Origin: CAKZNE01 sp963976435
GTDB lineage: Bacteria > Bacteroidota > Bacteroidia > Flavobacteriales > Schleiferiaceae
DNA length: 64,000 nt
NCBI GenBank assembly: GCA_963976435.1
Contig: CAXBKQ010000003.1
Location: 1-64,000 of the forward strand
Direction: 5' to 3'
The translations under genes and the position numbers were made by a program. A model generated the notes under the pieces. The model worked only from the letters and a program-made list of their open reading frames with translations, did not search any database and had not been told where the DNA came from. Numbering within the stretch: position 1 is the first letter of the stretch; each line of letters starts with the position of its first letter. This document shows, piece after piece, positions 27,811 through 35,800 of this stretch.

Positions 27811-28587
27811 CTATTGAGCTTTTTGCCTTTTAATTATATTTTCTAAGTCTTCGATTCTTTTCTTGAGGTTGATGTTATTGCTAATATTATTAGATATGTT
27901 TGTTTTTACCTGCCAAAGGACTTCAATATCCTTCCAGGCCAATTCTTCACTATAAAAATTTGAATTATCTGGTTTTAGGAAAACAGTAGTTTTATTATAG
28001 GAGTCTAGCCTTCTAAGTCTAAAGTCATTTTTGCTTTCGAAACCGTATATTTTTCCAATTTCCAATTGGTTTATTGATTTGAGATTTGCTTTTTCACAAA
28101 CTACAATATCCCCTTTTTGTAATCCGCCATCTTCTCCATTCATGCTGCCGTCCTTTAGTTCAAAGGCTCTGTAATTTTTGCCCTTGCTTAGAGGGATCTG
28201 TAAGTTTTCAAATTGATCCAAAAAACCCTTTTCCTTTCTATGGTGAAGATAATTCTGTTCCTGATTGGAAGGAATAAAGGGAATAGGAATTAGATCAATA
28301 CTAGCTTGGGAAGGGGTGAGGTTGTTTTTGGAATCTTTTAATAAATCTTCTCTGAAAATGTCGAATTTGAATAAATCATTAACAGAAAGTTCTTTGGTAA
28401 GAAGATTGTCAATACTAATGCCAAAATATTTAGCAATATCAATTATTGTTTTAATTTTTGGTTCAGCTCTTCCTTCTTCATAAGCGCCAACACTCGCTCG
28501 TTTTAGATTAAACAACTCCGCAAAGTCACTCTGGTTAAGGTTTTTAACCCCTCTAATTTTTCGAATATTATTTCCTATATATGACAT
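27811..28587 (-). CDS. XRE-type repressor with S24/LexA-like C-terminal domain
   Basis: Repressor-like protein of 258 residues. Residues 6-65 form an XRE helix-turn-helix (GVKNLNQSDFAELFNLKR, EGRAEPKI). A linker follows, then an S24-peptidase-like domain (about 140-225) with the serine loop FELKDGSMNGEDGG. The position of the LexA catalytic Lys (usually in a VKRL-type strand) appears to be Arg (FRLRRL). No Ala-Gly cleavage site is visible in the linker, so RecA-driven self-cleavage is doubtful. A short coiled coil ends the protein. It is the first gene of a leftward pair with the nuclease, divergent from the PspA/flotillin module. An inverted repeat lies just upstream of its start. Confidence 0.85.
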   Translation of the reverse strand: MSYIGNNIRKIRGVKNLNQSDFAELFNLKRASVGAYEEGRAEPKIKTIIDIAKYFGISIDNLLTKELSVNDLFKFDIFREDLLKDSKNNLTPSQASIDLIPIPFIPSNQEQNYLHHRKEKGFLDQFENLQIPLSKGKNYRAFELKDGSMNGEDGGLQKGDIVVCEKANLKSINQLEIGKIYGFESKNDFRLRRLDSYNKTTVFLKPDNSNFYSEELAWKDIEVLWQVKTNISNNISNNINLKKRIEDLENIIKRQKAQ

Positions 28588-28602
28588 GCGTTTAATTTTT
28601 TT

Positions 28603-28637
28603 TACTAAAAATATTGGCTATTCTATTTTTTTTAGTA
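28603..28637. promoter_or_regulatory. Inverted repeat, candidate operator in divergent promoter region
   Basis: TACTAAAAA (28603-28611) and TTTTTAGTA (28629-28637) are perfect 9-nt inverted halves with a 17-nt spacer. The left half is 16 nt upstream of the XRE-S24 start and the right half overlaps the predicted rightward -7 element. This placement fits a repressor operator that controls both directions (inference). Confidence 0.55.
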
Positions 28638-28643
28638 CTTTAG
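28614..28643 (+). promoter_or_regulatory. Candidate rightward promoter for the PspA/flotillin module
   Basis: TTG (28614-28616) is separated by exactly 19 nt from TACTTTAG (28636-28643). This matches the Bacteroidota -33/-7 layout (TTG-N19-TAnnTTTG), with one mismatch in the -7. The expected start near 28650 gives a long leader of about 160 nt before the YbjN-like gene. Confidence 0.5.
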
Positions 28644-28658
28644 CGTGGTAAAGCTAAA
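28639..28658. promoter_or_regulatory. Second inverted repeat near transcription start
   Basis: TTTAGC (28639-28644) and GCTAAA (28653-28658) are separated by 8 nt. They overlap the -7 and predicted start of the rightward promoter. This is either a repressor half-site pair or a hairpin at the 5' end of the RNA. Confidence 0.4.
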
Positions 28659-28667
28659 AATTTTAAC

Positions 28668-28742
28668 ATGAACTACAAAATTAACTTTTCAAATCTACCT
28701 CTTCCTCCTCCAATAATGTATTATATTGGATTTTTAAATTGA
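28668..28742 (+). CDS. Possible 24-residue leader peptide ORF
   Basis: A short frame starts at ATG 28668 and stops at TGA 28740. The peptide begins MNYKINFSN and contains a polyproline stretch (LPLPPPI) followed by a hydrophobic end. It lies in the predicted leader of the YbjN-PspA-flotillin transcript. Polyproline stretches slow ribosomes, so a regulatory leader is conceivable. With 24 codons, chance cannot be excluded and no strong ribosome site is seen. Confidence 0.25.
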   Translation: MNYKINFSNLPLPPPIMYYIGFLN

Positions 28743-28813
28743 TCCAATTAAACTCATTTCGATCAATTAATTAAACAATTATTAATCGCTAACCGATAAA
28801 ATCAAAATTTATA

Positions 28814-29209
28814 ATGAATGACCATTTTAATAAGGTAAAATCCTACTTACTTGAACTTGATTATTCTATTTTTTACATGAATGAAGAAGAGGGTGTTTTG
28901 GTAGTAGAAAATGAATCAGAGGGAATTAGAAATTTAGTGCTTGCTTGTGCTGATCCATTGTTGATAATGGAGCAGTTTCTATTTGAATTGAAGCAGGATA
29001 GTGCTGAAATACTTAAAAATCTTCTAATTAAAAACAGAGATATTGTTCATGGAGCCTTCGCTTTAGATGATGAAGGAAAGAAGGTGATTTTTAGAGATAC
29101 TTTACAATTAGAGAACTTGGATTTAAACGAATTAGAGGGCTCTATAAATTCACTTAGCCTTTTGTTGAGTGAATATTCAGATGAATTAATAAAATTTTCA
29201 AAACATTAA
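28814..29209 (+). CDS. YbjN / CesT-Tir chaperone-fold small protein
   Basis: Acidic 131-residue protein with the look of the YbjN and type-III-chaperone-like (CesT/Tir) fold: an N-terminal helix, then strands (YSIFYMNEEEGVLVVENE), a central helix and VHGAFALDDEGKKVIFRDTL, ending in a helix. Such proteins often bind partner polypeptides. It is the first gene of the module and lies 13 nt before pspA, so an adaptor or chaperone role for PspA or the ATPase is plausible (inference). No signal peptide or membrane segment is present. Confidence 0.66.
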   Translation: MNDHFNKVKSYLLELDYSIFYMNEEEGVLVVENESEGIRNLVLACADPLLIMEQFLFELKQDSAEILKNLLIKNRDIVHGAFALDDEGKKVIFRDTLQLENLDLNELEGSINSLSLLLSEYSDELIKFSKH

Positions 29210-29222
29210 ATATCAAACTAAT

Positions 29223-29954
29223 ATGAATATTTTCAGAAGACTTTTTACCATGGGTAAAGCAGAAGCACATTCTGCAATTGATAAATTGGAAGATCCAATT
29301 AAACTTACCGAACAAGGAATTCGAGATCTTAAAAAGGATCTTGATTCAGCCCTTCAAGCTTTGGCAGAAATTAAGGCACTGTCCATTAGAGCTCGTAATG
29401 ATATTCAAACTTTTGGTGATAAGGCCCAAGACTATGAACAAAAAGCCATGTTGCTTTTACAGCAAGGTCAAAAAGGGGATATCAGCGCTGCTGATGCCGA
29501 TCGTTTGGCTGGAGAGGCCCTTCTTAAAAAGGAAGAGAACCTACAGCATTTGAATAGAAGCAAAGCTGAAAAGGAAAAGTTTGATGATAGCATTGCTAAA
29601 ATGGACAGCAATATTAAAACCTTACGCAGCCAAATTAGCAAATATGAGAATGAGTTAAAAACCCTAAAAGCTAGGGTAAAGGTGAGTTCTGCTACTAAAA
29701 ACATCAATAAGCAAATGGCTCAGATAGACTCTAGTGGAACCGTTTCCATGCTTGAAAAGATGAAGGAGAAGGTTGCTCAACAAGAAGCTGTTGCCGAAAG
29801 TTATGGTGAAATCGCCAACGAAAGTAAAAGTGTAGACGATGAAATCGACAAAGCTCTAGAAGGTGCTGCAGGAGCAAAAGCCTCAGATCAATTAGCCGAA
29901 TTGAAAAAGAAAATGGGTCTTAGCAAAGAGGATGATAGCAACTCTGAGTCCTAA
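29223..29954 (+). CDS. pspA: PspA/IM30-family membrane stress protein
   Basis: PspA/IM30 (Vipp1-related, ESCRT-III-like) protein of 243 residues, almost entirely alpha-helical coiled coil. The family opening is clear: MNIFRRLFTMGKAEAHSAID, whose amphipathic helix binds stressed membranes, then DPIKLTEQGIRDLKKDL. In well-studied relatives the protein assembles into rods or spirals that protect the inner membrane and bind AAA+ partners. It is 2 nt upstream of the membrane OB-fold gene, so they are translated together. No PspF, PspB or PspC genes are present: this is a PspA of the flotillin-associated type rather than the enterobacterial psp operon. Confidence 0.88.
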   Translation: MNIFRRLFTMGKAEAHSAIDKLEDPIKLTEQGIRDLKKDLDSALQALAEIKALSIRARNDIQTFGDKAQDYEQKAMLLLQQGQKGDISAADADRLAGEALLKKEENLQHLNRSKAEKEKFDDSIAKMDSNIKTLRSQISKYENELKTLKARVKVSSATKNINKQMAQIDSSGTVSMLEKMKEKVAQQEAVAESYGEIANESKSVDDEIDKALEGAAGAKASDQLAELKKKMGLSKEDDSNSES

Positions 29955-29956
29955 AA

Positions 29957-30604
29957 ATGGGCAATTATCTTGACGCAGTATTTACAGGGGCAAATGCTAT
30001 CCCCACAGGATTGCTATTGTTTATTATTCTCTATTGGATTATTGTAATCCTTGGCCTTGTAGGAACAGATTTCCTTGATTTCGATATTGATGTTGACTCC
30101 GAACTTGATTTGGATTCCGATATTGAAGGAAGTTCGGAAACAGGAATCTCCTGGCTGAATAAAGCCTTGGTGTTTTTCAATTTAGGTAGAATTCCTCTAA
30201 TGATTTGGCTGAGTTTTTTAAGCCTGCCCCTGTGGATCATGACTATGATTCTAAACCAAAGCCTTGGCTTTAGTAGCTTCATTCCTGGACTTCTTACCCT
30301 CATACCAAGTTTATTACTTAGCCTTTTTCTTGCCAAGTTTTTTACCTGGCCATTGGTGAAAGTCTTCGATAGGATTAATGAAGAAACCAAGGAGAAAGAT
30401 GTTTTGGGAAGAATAGGAAAAGTGATCTTGTCGGCCAGCCATACTAGTAAAGGTCAGGCCGAAGCAAATTATAATGGAACTTTTTTAAGCTTTTATATTC
30501 TCACAGAAGAGGGTATTGAAGTTTCGAAGGGCAGTGAAGTAATCTTCATTAAACCCTTAGATGGAACTACTTTTATCGTAGAACCCCATTTGCATATCAA
30601 ATAA
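29957..30604 (+). CDS. Membrane protein with NfeD/YqiJ-type OB-fold domain
   Basis: Integral membrane protein of 215 residues. Hydrophobic helices are at about 17-38, 77-97 and 103-127, with a very acidic loop rich in Asp and Ser (about 39-58) between the first two. The C-terminal region (about 140-215, DVLGRIGKVILSASHTSKG, SKGSEVIFIKPLDG) is an OB-fold like that of NfeD and YqiJ. Family members are usually encoded beside flotillins and are thought to help build membrane microdomains. Here it lies between pspA (2 nt) and flotillin (29 nt), matching that pattern. Confidence 0.83.
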   Translation: MGNYLDAVFTGANAIPTGLLLFIILYWIIVILGLVGTDFLDFDIDVDSELDLDSDIEGSSETGISWLNKALVFFNLGRIPLMIWLSFLSLPLWIMTMILNQSLGFSSFIPGLLTLIPSLLLSLFLAKFFTWPLVKVFDRINEETKEKDVLGRIGKVILSASHTSKGQAEANYNGTFLSFYILTEEGIEVSKGSEVIFIKPLDGTTFIVEPHLHIK

Positions 30605-30633
30605 CCCTAATCAAATAAAACCTAATAATTTTC

Positions 30634-32814
30634 ATGGATACAATTTTTGAGAATATTTGGCTTACCGCCATAGTCGCCCTAGTGCTTATATTTCTAGGAG
30701 TAATAGCTTTTGTTTCACGTTTTTATCACAAAGCATCCCAAGGGCAGGCTTTGGTAAAGACCGGTGCTGGAGGCGTAAAAGTTTCCTTCAATAGTATGAT
30801 GATCGTTCCAGTAATTCACAAATTGGAGATAATGGACATCTCATTAAAAACCATTCAAATTGAACGAATCGGTAAGGATGGTCTGGTTTGTAAAGACAAT
30901 ATGAGGGCTGACATTAAAGTAGCCTTTTTTGTTCGGGTAAATGAAATGGTAGAAGATGTTAAAAAGGTAGCTCAATCTGTTGGTTGTTCTCGTGCATCTT
31001 CAATCGAGGCTCTTAGCTTATTATTTGATGCTAAGTTTTCAGAAGCCTTAAAAACTGTTGGAAAGAAGTTTGAATTTGTAGATCTCTATAATAAAAGAGA
31101 TGAATTTAGAAAGGAGATCATCAATATTATCGGTACCGATCTAAATGGCTATGTTTTAGATGATGCAGCAATCGATTATTTAGAACAAACTCGACTAGAT
31201 TCTTTAGATCCCAACAATATTCTAGACGCTGAAGGAATTAAGAAGATAACTGAAATTACAGCTCGTGAAGCCGTAAAAGCAAACCTTATTCAAAGGGATA
31301 AGGAGAAAACCGTAAAGCAGCAAGATGTGGAAGCCAAGGAAGCTATTCTTGTCTTGGAAAAACAACTAGCCGAAACCGAGGAAAAGCAAAAGAGAGAAAT
31401 TGCTACCATAAAATCGAGGGAGGAAGCGGAAACTGAAAAGGTTAGTCAGGAAGAAAGATTGAAATCCGAAAGAGCAAGAATAGCTACTGAGGAGGAGGTT
31501 TCTGTTGCGGAGGAAAATAAACTTCGTCAGATTATTGTAGCAGCAAAAAATAAGGAACGAACTGCTGCCGTAGAATCTGAAAGAGTTGAAAAAGATAGAT
31601 TGTTGGAAGTAAATGAAAGGGAGAGAATAGTAACTCTTGCAGAGATTGAAAAGGAAAAATCCATTGAAGAACAGAAAAAGAATATTCAAGAAGTAATTCG
31701 AGAAAGAGTAGTTATTGAAAAAACTGTTGTTGATGAAGAAGAGAAAATAAAGGACACACGTGCATTTGCATCTGCGGAGCGAGAAAAGAAAGTTTCGATT
31801 ACCAAAGCTGAAGAAGATGCTGAAAAGGCCTTGGTGGCTGAAATAAAAAGTGCAGAGGCTGCTAAGCAAGCTGCAGAATACCTTGCCAAAAAGTTGATTA
31901 TCGATGCTGATGCAGAGCAACAGTCTTCCATTCAAAAGGCAGAAGCCGTTAAGGTTATGGCAGAAGCGGAAGCCTCAAAATTTGCCGCAACAGGAATGGC
32001 AGAAGCGCAAGTGATGGAAGCTAAAGCCGAGGCTAGAGAAAAACAAGGAGATGCTGAAGCCCATGTTTTAGAAGCTCAAGCCTTAGCAGAAGCAAAGGGA
32101 ATTGAAGCAAAATCAAATGCACAATCTGAGGCTGATCTAAAAATTGGTAATGCGGCGGCAAATGTGGACAAAGCCAAAGGACTGGCTGAAGCCGATGTGA
32201 TTTTGAAAAAAGCTGATGCTGAAAAAGAAAAAGGACTGGCAGAAGCCATTGTGAATTTAGAAAAGCTGAATGCAGAGGCAGAAGGAATAAATAAAAAGGC
32301 AGAGGCCATGAAACGTTTAGATGGCGTAGGTAAAGATCATGAGGAATTTAAACTTAAACTCGAAAAAGAAAAAGCAGTAGAATTAGCCCAAATTGCTATT
32401 CAAAAAGATATTGCTCATGCACAGGCTGAAGTTCTTTCCCACGCCTTAAAATCTGCAAAAATTGATATTGTAGGTGGGGAAACAGTATTCTTCGATAAAA
32501 TTATTGGCGCCATTACACAAGGTAAAACTATCGACAGAATGGTGGATAATAGCGAAGTGGTAAGCTCTGTAAAAAACCAGCTTTTAGACCATCCTCAAGG
32601 AAGAACCCTGCTGGACCAAATCGGAGATATCTTCAAAGATTCCAATTTAAAAACAGAGGATGTGAAAAATATATCAGTAAGTGCCCTTTTGGCAAAACTG
32701 ATGCTAAGTACAGATAGTGATGAAAAGAAAAGCATGCTTCAGCAAATGTTAGACCTTGCCAAAGCATCTGGTATTGGGTCTCAGTCTGCCTCAGATTTAG
32801 GTCTGTTAAGCTAA
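30634..32814 (+). CDS. Flotillin / SPFH-domain protein (YqiK-like)
   Basis: Flotillin-type scaffold of 726 residues. A single N-terminal membrane helix (about 8-30) is followed by an SPFH/band-7 domain (about 35-200) and a very long Ala/Glu/Lys-rich coiled coil (about 210-600, with repeats such as AEAEASKFAATGMAEAQ). A C-terminal domain with KSAKIDIVGGETVFFDKI closes it. Such proteins oligomerise into rings or cages marking membrane microdomains. Antisense frames across the repetitive coiled coil are artefacts of its Ala/Glu codons. A perfect terminator-like hairpin follows, so the downstream ATPase may be transcribed less. Confidence 0.92.
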   Translation: MDTIFENIWLTAIVALVLIFLGVIAFVSRFYHKASQGQALVKTGAGGVKVSFNSMMIVPVIHKLEIMDISLKTIQIERIGKDGLVCKDNMRADIKVAFFVRVNEMVEDVKKVAQSVGCSRASSIEALSLLFDAKFSEALKTVGKKFEFVDLYNKRDEFRKEIINIIGTDLNGYVLDDAAIDYLEQTRLDSLDPNNILDAEGIKKITEITAREAVKANLIQRDKEKTVKQQDVEAKEAILVLEKQLAETEEKQKREIATIKSREEAETEKVSQEERLKSERARIATEEEVSVAEENKLRQIIVAAKNKERTAAVESERVEKDRLLEVNERERIVTLAEIEKEKSIEEQKKNIQEVIRERVVIEKTVVDEEEKIKDTRAFASAEREKKVSITKAEEDAEKALVAEIKSAEAAKQAAEYLAKKLIIDADAEQQSSIQKAEAVKVMAEAEASKFAATGMAEAQVMEAKAEAREKQGDAEAHVLEAQALAEAKGIEAKSNAQSEADLKIGNAAANVDKAKGLAEADVILKKADAEKEKGLAEAIVNLEKLNAEAEGINKKAEAMKRLDGVGKDHEEFKLKLEKEKAVELAQIAIQKDIAHAQAEVLSHALKSAKIDIVGGETVFFDKIIGAITQGKTIDRMVDNSEVVSSVKNQLLDHPQGRTLLDQIGDIFKDSNLKTEDVKNISVSALLAKLMLSTDSDEKKSMLQQMLDLAKASGIGSQSASDLGLLS

Positions 32815-32825
32815 GGTGTTAATAT

Positions 32826-32856
32826 GCTCCATTCCGCTGGAATGGAGCCCCTTTTT
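32826..32856 (+). terminator. Terminator-like hairpin between flotillin and ATPase genes
   Basis: GCTCCATTCC (32826-32835) pairs perfectly with GGAATGGAGC (32839-32848) over 10 bp with a 3-nt loop. CCC and a run of five T (32852-32856) follow. It lies within the module, 12 nt after the flotillin stop and 33 nt before the ATPase start. Confidence 0.82.
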
Positions 32857-32888
32857 CAATCAAATCAAAAGTCAATTCCATTTTTTTT

Positions 32889-35800
32889 ATGAGGGAAGAA
32901 AATAGTCCAAATAAAGCTGAAGAAACCCAACTAGATGCAGGGTCCTATGAAATTATTCGTGAACGTCTGAGCAAGGAAAATGAAGATTTACGAAAGCGAT
33001 TAGTTTCTTTAAATGAAGCTCGAAGGGAGGTGTTTGGAACTATTGAAACAAAACTTGTAGGAACAGATAGAATCAGCACTCAAAATAACTGTTTATCAAG
33101 AGATATTATCGCCATAAATGAAGAGCATTTCTTGTTTGGTTATAATGTATTTATGGGATTGAAAAAAGAAACCCAGGTTGAGGATGTGTTCAGTTGCTAT
33201 GCCTATAATTCCAAAGATCATTTATTTCAAAAAGAGGATTGTAGTTTTTTAGATGATGAAAATTTTAAAACCGATTTTGCCAATCTCTATAAGTATTATA
33301 AAGGAACGCAGTTCATTAAATTCGCAGAAATTGGGCCTTTTGTTTTTATGGTTTTTCAAGTCGGAAAAACTGTGGAGGATGTTAAAACTTTTAAATGGAC
33401 AAAGCTAAAAGGAGCTTTAAAATATGTCGATAATCGAAGCGATCATGAGTTTGTTTTCCCACAACAGCATGAGTTCGATTGGAAAAGATGTGTAAGAGAT
33501 ATGCACCGGTCTGGTGTACATCCTCATATTTCTATTGAGGATAGGCTTTTTGTAGAAACCATAAATGGTGATCTTACCATAAAAGTTGAAGATAATACCA
33601 ATATAGGAAGGGGAATATACAGCGAAGAAGTTGAAGATAAAGATCAAACCCTAGATGATGCAGAGATCTATTTTGCAGTACTAGGAAATCTCATCATCCT
33701 AAAAATAAAACCCTACCAAGAGGAAAAGTTCAGGTATATTTTATACAATGAAAAAATCCAAGATGCCTTGAGAATTGATGCCTTGGAGAATTCTTGTGTT
33801 CTGTTGCCAGATAACCAGGGGATTATTTTTGCTAAAGGCTATTATATCCAAACTGGAGAGTTTAAACTATTCGACAATCAACTTGAAGATACAGTTTTTG
33901 AAAAGCGTTTAGCTTCACCAAATGGGGAAGATTTTCTCTATGTCTTTTACCAAAAAAATACTGGGGCCTATGCTTTGCTTTCGTATAATCTTATCGGACA
34001 AGAAGTATTAACTCCTATTATTTGTCATGGATATTCGATTTTTGAAAATGGTGATCTAATCTATTTTAAAGCAGAAGAAGAGCAAAAAAAGCATCACCTC
34101 ATTCAAATCTGGCAAACACCCTTTCACTCTCCCAATAAAAGCCTGATAAAAGAGAATCAATCCTTCCTTTTTAAAATTGGGAATAAGGATATAGTCAGGG
34201 CAATGGCTGAAATCAATGAAATTCAAAAGTTAATTTCTAAAGAGGATTCCTATGCCAATCTATATGTGGATTTGGTAAAAAAAGCAACTGATGTTTTGGA
34301 TAGCTATCATTGGCTCTCTCACGAGGAGGCTCATTTTGTTGAAGAACCATTGCTTTTAATAAAAGAATCGGCATCCTCGGCAATTGAGGAATTTGAAAAG
34401 GTGGTTAGAATCCGCCGCAATACCAAGGAAAGGTCTAAAGTGGTTGAGGAAAAGGCAAATGAGGCCATGTCTAAAGCCCAAGGTGGAAATGCGCGGAGTA
34501 TTCATGAATATATTGAGAGACTAAGCTTATTAAGGATAGCCAAAGGGGAGGTTTTGTCTATGAAGGATTTGCGCTATATAGATCTAGAACTTGTGGATAA
34601 TCTAGAGGCCAGATTGGAAGAAATATCAGCCTTAGTATCCCAGCATTGTGTGCGGTTTTTATTGAGAAGTGAGGCCCTGAATCCATATAGGGAAAAGGTG
34701 AGCTCCTTACAAACTCAAGTGGAAGAAGTCTCTAAAGTTATGGAAGCCAAAAGGCTGGAAGAGGAAGTTCTCAAAGTATCCGGAGATTTGGAAATGTTGA
34801 TTGAAATTGTAAGTAATTTAAAAATTGAAGATAGTACGCATAGCACGAAAATTATTGAATCCATTTCATCTATTTATGCTCAGTTCAATCAGATTATTTC
34901 TAAATTAAGAAAAAAGAGAAAGACCCTTTTAGGAAAGGAAGGTCAGGCGGAGTTTGCTTCTCAAATGAAATTGATAAACCAAGGCTTGAGCAATTATTTG
35001 GATATCTCAGATAGTCCGGATAAATGTGATGATTATTTGAATAAGCTGATGGTTCAAATAGAGGAATTGGAGGCGAAATTTGTTGAGTTTGATGAGTTTT
35101 TGGAAAAAACTGGCCAAAAAAGAGAAGAAATATTCAATGCTTTTGAAAGTAAAAAAGTAGCTCTTCTAGAATCTAGAAATAAAAAGACCCACAACCTACA
35201 GAAATCTGCAGAAAGGATTATTTCAGGGATTGGCAAAAGACTTTTGTCATTAAATGACCACTCAGAAATCAATGCCTATTATGCATCAGATATTATGGTT
35301 TCCAAGGTTAGAGATTTGGCAAATAGCCTTTTGGATCTAGGAGACTCAGTGAAGTCTGATGATGTTTTGAGTAAATTAAAGTTTGCTTATGAAGATGCTA
35401 TAAGGCAGCTAAGGGATAAAAAGGAATTATTTGTTGATGGAAAGGATATTATAAAGTTTGGAAATCACCACTTTAATGTTAATACCCAATCCCTGGATCT
35501 TACAATGGTTTTAAGAGATGATGATATGTATTACCATCTCACCGGGACCAATTTTTTTGAAAAAGTTGGCGAAAAGGAATTTGCTGAAACCAGAGATGTT
35601 TGGACTCAAAATTTAATTTCAGAAAACCAGGAAGTTTATAGATCTGAATTTTTAGCATTTCAGATTTTTCGGGAGTTGGAAGGTGGTGAAGATCCTGAAA
35701 TATCTATAGATCAATTGTCTAAATCAGATCTTAAACACCTACTTGAATTTGTTCAATCCAAAATGGAAGGAAGGTTTGAGGAAGGTTATATAAAAGGAGT

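Noticed and set aside
27108..28587. Prophage remnant (repressor plus nuclease)
   Set aside because: No integrase, structural gene, attachment-site repeat or change in base composition was seen around the pair.
31366..31935. Antisense ORF of 189 codons across the flotillin gene
   Set aside because: It is rich in Phe, Leu and Ser as expected from reading Lys/Glu-rich coiled-coil codons backwards; the flotillin frame is clearly the real one.
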